Source: Zygnema cylindricum (taxonomy: Eukaryota > Streptophyta > Zygnematophyceae > Zygnematales > Zygnemataceae). Taken from it: a DNA stretch of 64,000 bases. The position numbers were made by a program, and so were the translations under genes. This document shows positions 11,541 to 21,479 of this stretch, piece by piece. Every line of letters begins with the position of its first letter. Position 1 is the stretch's first letter. A model generated the notes under the pieces. It saw only the letters and a program-made list of their open reading frames with translations. It did not search any database and was not told the DNA's origin. The stretch covers positions 16,811 to 80,810 of the forward strand of contig JBBHKE010001156.1 of the NCBI GenBank assembly GCA_037447655.1. The letters are read 5' to 3'.

Positions 11541-12540
11541 TTGTTTTGTTTTTCATATCTTTCGTTTTATTGTTTTATATTTGTTTGTTTCAATTTGCAT
11601 TTCATTTATTTTGTTTGTGGTTGCTAATTTGTTTCTCGTTTTTTTGTTATCTGATTTACAGTTGTAACGTACATTTTATTACCGCTACATTTGCAACCAA
11701 ATTAGCATGAAAGTGAGGTATAAAAAAAAATTTTTGAACGAGATGGAGAAAGCGAGGGAGAAGAGGAAAGAGGAATGTGAGGAAATAAACGTGTAGAGGT
11801 GAGAGAGGAAAGATGGGAAAAAAAAAAGAGTGATTTTAAAATAGTGGTAGTAAGAGTTGCATAAATTTATAGTGTGTTTGATTTTTTATTTGATAAATGA
11901 CAAAAGAAAATAGAATATGGAGAAATGTTAGGAAATTTTTTTATGTTTTAATAGGTTTTATCGGTATTTCCGAGATAGGTTTTTGTTTATTCCGTTGTCA
12001 ACTATTAGTGTATTCGTTTCAATAGCTACGGTTAAAATGTACATTTGTCAATTTTTGTACGATAAGAAAACGAATTTTCCATTATGGTATTATTTTATGT
12101 TATCCACTTTTTTGCTTCTGTGTTTTATTTGTGTGTTTTGGGTTTTGTATTCTACATATGCTTTTGATTTATGATTAAAAATTATGTTTTTGATTGTTAA
12201 AAAGTTATGCTCCTGTTATTTTGATAACGATATTTAAAAAAAAAGAACATGAGAATTATTTTACGAAATGAAAAAAACAAAGACAATTCAAAAAAATTTC
12301 TGATGATTTTTGATTTTGAATTCGGTGGACCAAACGGAAGAGAAGAAGTGGATGTTTTGTTTACTATTTTGGAAGAAAAAATATATTCGGAACACAATTT
12401 ACTTTTGTATTAATAAGTCCGGAATATAATTGTATGTGTAAAGACTACGCGTGCTTCACATCACAGAGAAGTATATTTACGGTATAGTCCATGAAATATG
12501 GCTATATATGGCCTCTATTTATAATAGAGCTAAAGTTGTA
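11541..12540. other. AT-rich spacer
   Basis: T-rich and A-rich DNA with no conserved frame, RNA gene or terminal repeats that I can support. Confidence 0.5.
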
Positions 12541-12544
12541 TCGT

Positions 12545-12735
12545 TCAGCGACGACACATTTTCGTCGCTGAATGGTAAAAATATTGTTTATCATCAGATT
12601 TACCATTCAGCGACGAGACCTTCTCGTCGCTGAATTGTGGTGCAAAATTTTAGAAATTTCAGCGACGATATTATCTCGTCGCTGGAGCAGTCTACATGTC
12701 GGATCTGACCTAGCGACGTACTCCATTCGTCGCCC
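12545..12735. repeat. Array of short palindromes, pogo-element subterminal repeats
   Basis: Four consecutive imperfect palindromes of the form (A)GCGACGA...TCGTCGC(T), roughly 30 bp each, are spaced along 190 bp. The same motif clusters beside transposase remnants at 28,630-28,805 and 31,784-31,935, and alone at 45,420-45,640. The association suggests these are the subterminal, transposase-binding ends of one DNA transposon family. Confidence 0.7.
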
Positions 12736-13053
12736 AACGTGGAATACAACATTAAACACATGATTTCCCAAACACACTGAAAACATCATTAACATCCAAT
12801 GTCATTCAAGTTTTATTCCAATACATCATTTTCATTATCAAACTTCAAAATGAAAAACAAAGACAGATACGATAATATTGAACTTATCACGGATACAATT
12901 TGTGCGACATACTTTGATCAACGCTAAGTACAATTACCATACTAACCACCGAAAACTGCTAAAAAAAAACTAACACAAAAACACTAGTTCTATAATTTTA
13001 TGCTAACCCCGATTCCCACTTCACTAATAAAACCACTTCTCTGTAAAAAGACT

Positions 13054-13690
13054 CTATATCTTTGTTCTCCCATTCCATGTCATCAAGGACTTCATCCTCC
13101 TGAGTGTCGGCATCTTGAATGCCTTGGAAAAAATCTCGTATTGATGTAGAAGGAATTGGCACCTCATCGCCTTCGAAATGGCATCGCCTTCATAATGGCA
13201 TCGCCGTTTCATGATGATGATGTGTAAATCCGGGGTGAGCATTTTCTCCTCCCATTTCCCGTCCTTCAATTACAAACCGCACTGAATCATAACGTTACGT
13301 GCGTAACCCATCCCTTGATTGTCGATCATTGCGTTGACTTCGCGAATTGAATCGCGAGCCAACTTAAGGAAGAAAGCCCTCCCGGGCCCAAGTAGCTTCT
13401 CGGACCAACCCTTGCCACTCGGATGAGACCACGCATGCTTCTCGATCCCGTTCATTTTCCAATCCTCCCATTTTCGCGACCAAACCTCTTTAATTTTGGA
13501 AATGACGAAAGAGTCGGCGGGTTGCACGAGGTTAGTCGCGCAAGGAGAGAAGAAGTGGAGTATAGTCCTCTTGGCGAGTAATACTCAGCTCAACTCCTCG
13601 AAATTGTTGTGCCGGCCACAATTGTCAAGGAATATTATATTTTCACGTCTTTCTCGCTCTCCTTGGTAAGACCCCGGATCGTCTACCCAT
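13054..13690 (-). pseudogene. pogo-like DDE transposase, C-terminal remnant
   Basis: Read on the minus strand from 13,690: IIFLDNCGRHNN (second catalytic Asp region), then CATNLVQPADSFVISKIK, matching the LQP-D block of the DDE_1 superfamily. GKGWSEKLLGPGRAFF, REVN and DGKWEEKML follow. These blocks are typical of pogo/Tc1-type transposases, the group that includes CENP-B. A TGA near 13,583 and a TAA at about 13,269 break the frame. The N-terminal DNA-binding part and first catalytic Asp are missing. The subterminal palindromes at 12,545-12,735 mark the element's 3' end. Confidence 0.7.
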
Positions 13691-13959
13691 TGGGGGAAAA
13701 CGGTTTTATCATTCTATCTTTTGGGGCCGGGCCGGTAGCAAACTCCTACAAAAGGAAAAAATAAAAGATAGGGGGAGGGGGTGAGTTACGTCAAGTGGAG
13801 AGAAACAGGGAGAGGGAGAGGAGGTTGATAGGTGGCGGAGAGGGAGAGAGGGAGAGGGGAAACTCATATTTTCATAGAGAAGAATACGTACAAAATATAG
13901 GAAAATAACGATGATGCCAAATATTTCAAAGATTTAAATGTCATGAAATGAGGATAATT

Positions 13960-14183
13960 TCATAGATAATTTGGAAACAGAAAACTGGTCGAAAAAGGAG
14001 ACTTCAACGGATTCCGAGGAAAGGGGAGAAGTAAATCCAAGGGGGGGTTCAAAGGATAGGGGAGAAGAGGAATATTTGATTAAAGGTTTAGGGGAGGAGA
14101 AATATTTTTTGGGAATAAAATTGGAAAGTGATAGTGGAAAGAAATCCATTGGAGAGAGTGAGGAAAGTTCAAAAAATGGGTGA
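13960..14183 (+). pseudogene. Relic of family-D gag C-terminus
   Basis: The frame reads ENWSKKETSTDSEERGEV, then KGLGEEKYFLGIKLE and GKKSIGESEESS. It is closely similar to the C-terminal part of the intact D gag at about 19,590-19,785. It is followed by a family-D LTR start at 14,392, as expected for the 3' end of a second D copy. The upstream part of that copy is absent. Confidence 0.75.
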
Positions 14184-14391
14184 CATCATAAAAAATATGA
14201 GTTCAGGAAGATGTAGATTTATGAGAGACTTAGTGGGACTCCTTGATTTAAGGGTAAGTTTGGGGTAATGGCTTCTGACACATCAAAGGGAGGGACTGAG
14301 ATTGTGTATTTAACTTAGTAGGGACTATTGATTTTAGGGTAAGTTTGGGGGGTAATGGCTTTGACATCACTAAAGGGAGGGGAGTGTTGAG
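14184..14391 (+). other. Internal 3' region of the second D copy
   Basis: Two diverged direct repeats (about 14,228-14,290 and 14,317-14,380, sharing GGGTAAGTTTGGGG and AATGGCTT) lie between the gag relic and the LTR. The end AAAGGGAGGGGAG is the polypurine tract. Confidence 0.6.
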
Positions 14392-14699
14392 ATTTGTGTA
14401 ATTTATAGGTCTGTATTAGGATAGGAAAAGGCAGGGTGGGTGCCTCTAACCCCTCTCCAAGCCCCCACATTTGTTGTAATCACTGCCTGGAGAGGGAGCT
14501 TAGAGTCATGGCTGCCTAAGCTGTTTAGAGTGACAGGTAAGGGATAGAGTCATGGTTGCATGTTGTTATCTAGAGTGACTGGTAGGAGATATGGTAGATT
14601 TCACAAAAGGACTCTGACGAACCCAAGAATTGATCTTGGTATCTACCGTCCGTCAAGTCGACAACAGCCGGTAGCTTTATCCAATTAGACTAGGATTAG
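14392..14699 (+). mobile_element. Family-D copia LTR, truncated
   Basis: It starts TGTTGAGATTTG after a purine tract and parallels the first 300 bp of the D LTR, including GCCTCTAAC, AAGCCCCCACA and the CCGTCCGTCAAG segment. It stops where the sequence at 14,700 begins. Confidence 0.75.
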
Positions 14700-14949
14700 T
14701 GTTAAAATACATAGGGTGTCAAGCTCATGTGCTTTTCAAGCATACCTTTATATCACCAAGGATTTCCGGGACCTTTTTACCTTGTACAGTCTTCAGAGTA
14801 CGGAGGAGTGAGTGCACCAAGCAAGACGAGATCCTTGTATTTTCTAAACTGAGCAGAACGCACTTTATTTGGCACCTAACGGAGGCCGGACGACAAAGTT
14901 CTACCCTCTCAAAGATTGCAATTACGTTACATGTGACCAGTTTCCAACA
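14700..14949 (-). mobile_element. Possible gypsy 3' LTR
   Basis: A 250-bp stretch beginning TGTTAAAATAC and ending TTTCCAACA has TG...CA borders and lies on the 3' side of the minus-strand gypsy relic. No second copy is present for comparison, so this is an inference from borders and position. Confidence 0.3.
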
Positions 14950-15424
14950 ACCCCCGTGGGGGGTATATTGTGGATTGCCACGTAACTTTCCGGATTTGCA
15001 TTTAGATTATGCTTGTAGCTGTCTGTGGGAATTTAGTTCAGTCTCAGCTGACTTTTGGTCCATTAATCAGCTGACTTTTGGTCCATTAATTACGTTAGGT
15101 CAAAGTCTGGCAAGTTAGTGTCATTTTCAGGACTTTGTCTTACAATAGTGGACCAAATAATCACTTCCGGCCGCGGATCTAGCCGCAGTCCGGAGCAAAA
15201 CTTTTTGCCCCGGGTGTAGTACGGATTATTTTTTCTCATGTCAGTTCCATTACACTTGCTTGCCGCTCATTGGTTAATAACGTAGCTTTGACTTTTTGGA
15301 CCTGCAATTTAACAAACTTTGATGTATAAGGCACTTGGGGTCGAAGGAGACAGGTTGCCTTTTCAGTACTGTCTCATGTGAAAACCCTCAAAAATTCCAA
15401 CCAACTTTCTTTTGGAAAATCTTT
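14950..15424. other. Unassigned, probably decayed gypsy 3' region
   Basis: An exact 23-bp tandem duplication (CAGCTGACTTTTGGTCCATT unit) lies near 15,048-15,092. An integrase would be expected here but none could be read. Confidence 0.4.
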
Positions 15425-16990
15425 GTGTTGTTTCGACTTTTCGGGAAACGCCGTCTGCATTCAGGCTAAGTAATCTTGGACGGTGAATTATTTCCACATC
15501 ATATTCTTGTAAAATTAATGCCCATCACGCTAATTTTCGTGACAGTTTATTGTTCGTCATCAGCCAATGTAAAGGTTGATGGTCGGTTAGAAGGGTAAAC
15601 GGTTTTCCGTAAAGGTAGTGACGAAAGTGTACAATACCCCAAACTGCTGCCAGACATTCTCCTTCATAACCACTGTAATTTGACTCCGCACGATTGTTAC
15701 TCCTGCTTGCGTAAGCGACCACGTATTCTTCTCCTGTTAGTTCACGTTGAGTTAAGATGGTCGCAATGCCAAGCTTTTTAAAGTTTGTTTGTAGGCAGAA
15801 AGGTAATTTGTGATTAGGAGGTCGGAGGATGAAACACTAGAGAGGGCATCTTTCAACTTCTGAAATGTCAAGATCAGATCCCTATACGAAAGGGACCTCT
15901 TTTTTGAGTAGATCGTTCAATGGTGAAGCGACAGTGCTGAAACTAGGGACAAATCTACGATAATAATTAGCTAATTCTAGGATGGCTCGAATACTGGTGA
16001 GATCAACGGGGGTTGGCAGTTTGCTGATAGCCTCGATTTTTGCTTCAAGTGGTGTGATTCCCTCGGAGGAAATGAAATGTCCAAGGTAAGGCACACCCTC
16101 GTACCCGAAAGTACATTTAGCTGGATGACATTTTAATCCGACCTTTTTTAGTTCAGTTAGGACCTATTCGATATGAGCTGCATGATCTTCAATTGTGGCA
16201 TAGGCGATAACCAAATCATCAATATAACATCGTGCAAACTTGCAACCACCTAAAACTAAATCCATTACTTTTTGAAAAACTGTGGGGGCGTTCTTAAGTC
16301 CAAAAGGCATGACAGACCACTCCCATCGAACATCACTACCCCAAAAGGCGGTTATATGCCTATCCTTCTCCTCTATTAGATTTGGTTAAAGCCTTCTCGC
16401 GAATCCAAAATACTGAAGTATTTAGCGCCTCCTACATGATCAAATATTTCTTCGACCAATGGCATTGGATGTCGATCTTGTATCGTTCTACCAGTGAGTA
16501 CACGGTAATCGCCGCACATTCGGCGATCGGTAAAGTTTCATTTGTCATCTTTTTTCCTAGGCATGACAGTGGGTGCTGCAAAAGTAGAATCCGACTGATA
16601 AATAAGGCCAGCTTCCTCCAATTCAGCTCAGCGTTGGTCCACTAATTCCCATTCCGTTGCAGATAAGCGGTGTTTCGGCTTGAAGATGAGACGATCGTCT
16701 TCCAAATCTATAGACATTTTATAGGTGGTATGGCGACCAAGATCATTCATAGAAAAAGCAAAAGCGTCGATATTACGGAGAATCACTTCGTTCAGTAGAT
16801 CATGTTCAGATTGAGAGAGATTAGAGCCAAATTTCCATTTAGGAGTTTTCAAACCTTTAATCGTCATTGCTTCCATGGCGTGTGCAAAAGCTAACTGTTC
16901 ATCCGCGATGAGTGACTGACCTAATGAGTAAACCACCGGTGTTTCCTGTAAGCAGTTTGTTCAATGGTGCCAGCTGCGAGTAGGAAAGGC
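15425..16990 (-). pseudogene. Ty3/gypsy reverse transcriptase and RNase H
   Basis: The pre-RT block at 16,936-16,628 contains DAFAFSMNDLGRHTTYKM and RLSATEWELVD. The catalytic palm reads CYIDDLVIAYA near 16,190-16,230, so the YIDD box is intact. The thumb/connection block (16,094-15,882) has LGHFISSEGITP and ANYYRRFVPSFS, standard for gypsy elements. RNase H follows with AYASRSNNRAESNYS and TDHQPLHWLM. It is closed by IIHRPRLLSLNADGVSR near 15,440. Frames change several times and stops are frequent. With the MTase-bearing gag/protease on the other side of element D this forms one element. Confidence 0.88.
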
Positions 16991-17017
16991 TGCAGTCTAG
17001 TGAGGAGGTGTTGACAT

Positions 17018-18199
17018 TGTTGATATTTGAGTATTTTCTAGGTATGTACTAGGATAGAAAAAGAGCTGAGGCGGTTTGCCTCTAACTCCCCTTATCCAAG
17101 CCCCCACACTTGCTGTAGTCACTAAAGGTTGGAAAGGGAGATAGAGCCATGGCTACCTAAATTCTCTAGAGAAGATAGGAAGTGAATTAGGTAGATTTAA
17201 CAAAATGTACTTGACGGACCCATGTATTGAACCTGGAACCTGCCGTCCGTCAAGGCGGCGTAGCCGTTACCTTTAACCGTTAAGCCTTGAACAAGTGTTA
17301 CATTACATTAGGTTTGCTTACAATATAAATTGTTACACGTAGATTAAATCGTTTAACGGGAAATAGATTCTTAGTACATAGATACCGTTTAATATAGTAC
17401 GGAGTACAGTACGGGAACGAAACGGATACCGCGCATTTGTTTCGATAGCGAAACAAATACCGCGCGTCGAATTTCAGCGGCTTAGATTATAACCGGTTTT
17501 GATCGGACTGCCGCGATAGGTGCCGCGATCACGGAACATGTACTTTTGGCGTTTTTCAGCCATCGCCACTTCATGTGACACGTGGCGCAACAATGTTGGA
17601 TTGCGGCGACTCCGGAGATTGCGGGAACAAATCCGGCTATGACACGTGTCGACAATTTGGCCATGTTGTAAAATGGCCGTACAGAAAGTACACCGGCACC
17701 TGTACTTTTCTGTATGACACAGTAATTTGATTGGTGCCGTACTTCAGCAGATAGAGTTTTAGAGGGGAAATAGGACTTAGAAAATTTTGGGTAAGTAGCT
17801 GCCTCTCCCAAAGAGCAACTTGTATAAAATGACAAACTTTGGCCAGCCATAACTATCAATTTACTTGACCATTTTCAGTGATTCTTTTTGCTGCGGACTC
17901 AAGGGAGTCCAAGCTACACAGGGGTGTAGTCGGTCAGAGTTTTTGTCAGCCAGGGTGGCTGCATATCTAAGGGAAAGTCAAAGTGGGTGAATGTGTCCAA
18001 ATCTCATATTCTAACTTTGCATTCTGTGGTGGAACTGAGCACACAGAAAGTGTTATTTCACTGGGGTGAATCTATATTGGGGTTCTGACTGTCAAGGGGT
18101 CAGTCACTTGGGTTTATATCAACTTGGAGTCGGCACTATCTAGATTAGCTTCTTTTGGATCTGCATACTCTGAGGGCCAATGGAGGTCTCAGAGTTTTA
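17018..18199 (+). repeat. Element D 5' LTR
   Basis: It begins TGTTGATATTTGAG and ends just before GGTTATGGGCCC. It matches the 3' LTR closely, but keeps about 70 bp (around 17,050-17,120) that the 3' copy has lost between short GT(CAC) matches. It contains the antisense tRNA-like module (about 17,215-17,290) and the CGCGCATTTGTTTCG inverted repeat near 17,431-17,467. Confidence 0.92.
17215..17290 (-). other. Antisense tRNA-like module in the D LTR
   Basis: On the minus strand the sequence runs CGGTTAAAGGTAACGGCTAC, then GACGGACGGCAGGTTCCAGG and TTCAATAC. It parallels the better B-box-bearing modules in the C LTRs, at the equivalent position and again antisense to the element. The same block recurs in the 3' LTR near 20,290-20,365. 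Confidence 0.45.
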
Positions 18200-18217
18200 G
18201 GTTATGGGCCCACCATG
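18200..18217 (+). promoter_or_regulatory. Primer-binding site, half-tRNA-iMet type
   Basis: GGTTATGGGCCCACCATG follows the 5' LTR directly. As I know the plant initiator-tRNA sequence, it pairs at 17 of 18 positions with the anticodon stem-loop and adjoining bases, not with the 3' CCA end. Priming by a cleaved initiator tRNA is known for Drosophila copia and yeast Ty5. The ATG inside the site is also the gag start. Confidence 0.75.
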
Positions 18218-20137
18218 TAGGGTGCATATGTTTGATGGAACAGGCTTCACTTATTGGGCGTTTACAATGGAGGGATTGCTTTTCGAGAAGCACTTATGGG
18301 GAATTGTTGCGGGACAAGTGAGATGTAGGCCACCTGGCTTTGGAGGTGCTTACTATGGAGATTCATCTGAGGCTGCCCAGAATATCAACCGGAGTTCAAA
18401 TGCAACGCAAGGTGAAGAGAAAAATCTTTCCGTGGATGGGGAAATAGGGGAGAAGGAAAATGGGACACCTATGGTGAGGGGAGCTAGGCTCTCAACTATG
18501 GTACCACATGTAGGGATTAAAACTGAAGAAAATGATAGAAAAATATGGGAATACAAAAACACTATAGCAAAACATCTCATACTTAGATATGTGTCTAAGT
18601 CGATAGCTTTCACTCTTTTAAGTCTAACCAAGTCTTCAGAGATATGGGAAACACTAATTCAGATTTATAAGAGTGAGACTATTCAGAGGCAGCAATTAGT
18701 AAAACAAGAAATAGAGGCCTACGTTTATAAAGGCAGTAGCATGATAGAGTTTTGCAATGATATTGCTGCGTTATATGTTGAGCTTACTAGTGCGGGATAT
18801 GTAGAATCTGAGGAGAGTAAGATTAATACACTACTTTTGAAACTCCTAGATGAGTACGAAAACATCATTTGTCGTATGCAGGCAATAGATGGCTCCTCAT
18901 GGACTTGGAGCTTTACCATGGGGATAATTCTTGTAAGGGAAAGCACTTTGGAGCTTCGTAGGGGAAGGGACAGTGTCAAAGCATTTTCAGCTGGTGGTGA
19001 TTGGCGGAAGCGTGATGAGAGGAACGGCGGTGACCAGCGGAAGCGTGATGAGAGGAACGGTGGTGACGAGCGGAAGCGTGATGAGAGGAACGGTGGTGAC
19101 GAGCGGAAGCGTGATGAGAGGAACGGTGGTGACGAGCGGAAGCGTGATGAGAGGAAGAAAGACAAAGGTAAACCTTATCAAACTTTGGTGGAAAAAGAGG
19201 GAGAGGAAAAGACACGGGAGCTTTGAAAAAAAGGGTTTGCTTCTTTTGTAGGGAACCGGGTCATTATATGGAGGAATGCCCTTGTTTGGAAAAACTTAGA
19301 AGTTGGAATGTGGATGAGAAGGACGAAGAGGAAGAGGAGAAAGAGGATGAAGAAAAAATGGAGCTTCTTCACATCGGTAGAATGGGGAAGAGAGAAAAGT
19401 ACACAGAAATTGCTCGAAGGCAACAGTGTGCTTTTGGAGGTATAAGGGAAGTAAAGAGAGAGGAGGTACTTGAGGATGACGAGGAGTGTAAAGTGTATGA
19501 CTTAGAAATGAGAAAGTCAGATCTAGGATCCATAAGTGAAAACGGGAAAGATAAAATTAATGAGGATAATTTTATAGGTATTTTGGAACTAGAAAACTGG
19601 TCGGAAAGGGAGACCTCAACGGATTTCGAGGAAAGGGGAGAAGTGAAACTAGAAGGGGTTTTTAAAGATAAGGGAGAAGAGGAATATTTAATGAAAGGTT
19701 TAGGGGAGGAGAAATACTTATTTGGAATAAATTTAGAAAGAGAGAGTGGAAAGAAATCCATGGGAGAGAGTGAGGAAAGTTCAATTTTTGCGGGTAATGT
19801 GTTTGACATCGCTAAAGGGAGTGATGGTTTTTATGAAGGTGTGCCTGTAAAAGGGTTAGCATCTGGGTGTATGTTGCAGATTGGAGATGGGGCTGGCTGT
19901 TTGGATCGCAAGAGGGAAATCGGTTTGTGTGTGGATGAAAGAGTGATGAAGTGGATAAAATCTTTGCTCGGATTTATGAAAAATGGGATGTTAAATAAAA
20001 TGTGTGATGCAATTATTATTTCAGTTCATTTAATGCACTGTGTTAAATACTTAAGTTTTATGAAAGGAAAAAGAAAAAGAAAAAAAAACAAAGGAAAAAG
20101 GGGAGGGGGTGTTTGTTTACTTGTTTGTGGAAGTTGA
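18204..20137 (+). pseudogene. Copia gag (element D), frameshifted
   Basis: The capsid/nucleocapsid polyprotein starts MGPPCRVHMFDGTGFTYW, the usual N-terminal gag pattern of these families (a G-P/Q-x-S/C-R opening, then F-x-G and YW). A helical capsid region follows, including TLIQIYKSETIQRQQLVKQE and SKINTLLLKLLDEYENI. Next are five 11-residue basic repeats, then a zinc knuckle CFFCREPGHYMEEC (CX2CX4HX4C). The knuckle lies in a different frame (shift near 19,215). The C-terminal tail is acidic and Lys/Glu-rich. QCAFGGIRE is a remnant of the sequence that precedes protease in element C, so the enzyme genes were lost by internal deletion just after it. Confidence 0.85.
18993..19157 (+). repeat. 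Five 33-bp tandem repeats in gag
   Basis: Five units encode GGD(W/Q/E)RKRDERN and differ at very few bases. They add a basic RNA-binding-like segment just before the zinc knuckle. Near-identity of the last three units implies recent expansion. Confidence 0.95.
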
Positions 20138-20156
20138 AAGAAAAATAGACTAGAAA

Positions 20157-20166
20157 ATTAGGGGAG
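20157..20166 (+). promoter_or_regulatory. Polypurine tract of element D
   Basis: AAATTAGGGGAG abuts the 3' LTR start TGTTG. The same AGGGGAG|TG junction occurs in elements A, B and C, marking plus-strand DNA priming. Confidence 0.85.
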
Positions 20167-21275
20167 TGTTGATATTTGAGTATTTTCTAGGTCTGTCACT
20201 GAAGGCTGGAAAGGGAGATAGAGCCATGGCTACCTAAATTCTCTAGAGAAGATAGGAAGAGAATTAGGTAGATTTAACAAAATGTACTTGACGGACCCAT
20301 GTATTGAACTGGGAACCTGTCGTCCGTCAAGTCGGCGTAGCCGTTACCTTTAACCGTTAAGTCTAGAACAAGTGTTACATTACATTAGGTTTGATTACAA
20401 TATAAATTGTTACACGTAGATTAAATCGTTTAACGGGAAATAGATTCTTAGTACATAAATACCGTTTAATATAGTACGGAGTATAGTACGGGTATGAAAT
20501 GGATACCGCGCATTTGTTTCGATAGCGAAACAAATACCGCGCGTCGAATTTCAGCGGCTTAGATTATAGCCGGTTTTGATCGGACGGCCGCGATAGGTGT
20601 CGCGATCACGGAACATGTACTTTTGGCGTTTTTCAGCCATCGCCACTTCATGTGACACGTGGCGCCACAATGTTGGATTGCGGCGACTCCGGAGATTGCG
20701 GGAACAAATTCGGCTATGACACGTGTCGACAATTTGGCCATGTTGTAAAATGGCCGTACAGAAAGTACACCGACACCTGTACTTTTCTGTACGACACAAT
20801 AATTTGATTGGTGCCGTACTTCAGTAGATAGAGTTTTAGAGGGGAAATAGGACTTAGAAAATTTTGGGTAAGTAGCTGCCTCTCCCAAAGAGCACCTTGT
20901 ATAAAATGGCAAACTTTGGTCAGCCATAACTATCAACTTACTTGACCATTTTCAGTGATTCTTTTTGCTGCGGACTCAGGGGAGTCCAGGCTACACAGGG
21001 GTGTAGTTGGTCAAAGTTTTTGTCTGCCAGGGTGGCTGCATATCTAAGGGAAAGTCAAAGTGGGTGAATGTGTCCAAATCTCATATTCTAACTTTGCATT
21101 CTGTGGTGGAACTGAGCACACAGAAAGTGTTATTTCACTGGGGTGAATCTATATTGGGGTTCTGACTGTCAAGGGGTCAGTCACTTGGGTTTATACCAAC
21201 TTGAGTCGGCACTATCTAGATTAGCTTCTTTTGGATCTGCATACTCTGAGGGCCAATGGAGGTCTCAGAGTTTCA
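20167..21275 (+). repeat. Element D 3' LTR
   Basis: A 1,109-bp copy of the 5' LTR ending TCTCAGAGTTTCA, followed by the GACAT target duplication. It lacks about 70 bp present in the 5' copy just after TTTTCTAGGTCTGT. Confidence 0.92.
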
Positions 21276-21479
21276 GACATATGACTATAGGGAGTTGATT
21301 GGGCAGCAATATATGCCGGAATGGACCGTGACATGTGGCTAGGGTTCAAGAAATCGTAGAATGTGACATTAGGAGAAGGTTTTATAGAGGATGGGAAGAG
21401 GAAATATTGAGAAGGTGTCCCTCTAAAGGTGACAGGCGATCGTATAGGTATGTGTTTAGAAATTGGTGATGCATTCCCA

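Larger units (their letters stand above)
17018..21275 (+). mobile_element. Copia element D, gag-only, complete with target duplication
   Basis: A 4,258-bp LTR element with LTRs at 17,018-18,199 and 20,167-21,275 is flanked by GACAT at 17,013-17,017 and 21,276-21,280. It has a primer-binding site, a gag frame, and a polypurine tract ending AGGGGAG. Protease, integrase, RT and RNase H are absent, so it must have moved using enzymes from a related element such as A or C. It sits inside the methyltransferase gypsy relic and is therefore younger. Confidence 0.92.

Noticed and set aside
10642-11667. Overlapping Ser/Pro/Leu-rich frames
   Set aside because: Produced by pyrimidine-rich low complexity; no conserved domain and frames exist on both strands.
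14699-15118. 139-codon plus-strand frame
   Set aside because: It has no recognisable domain, overlaps the putative gypsy LTR and opposes the element; most likely a chance frame.
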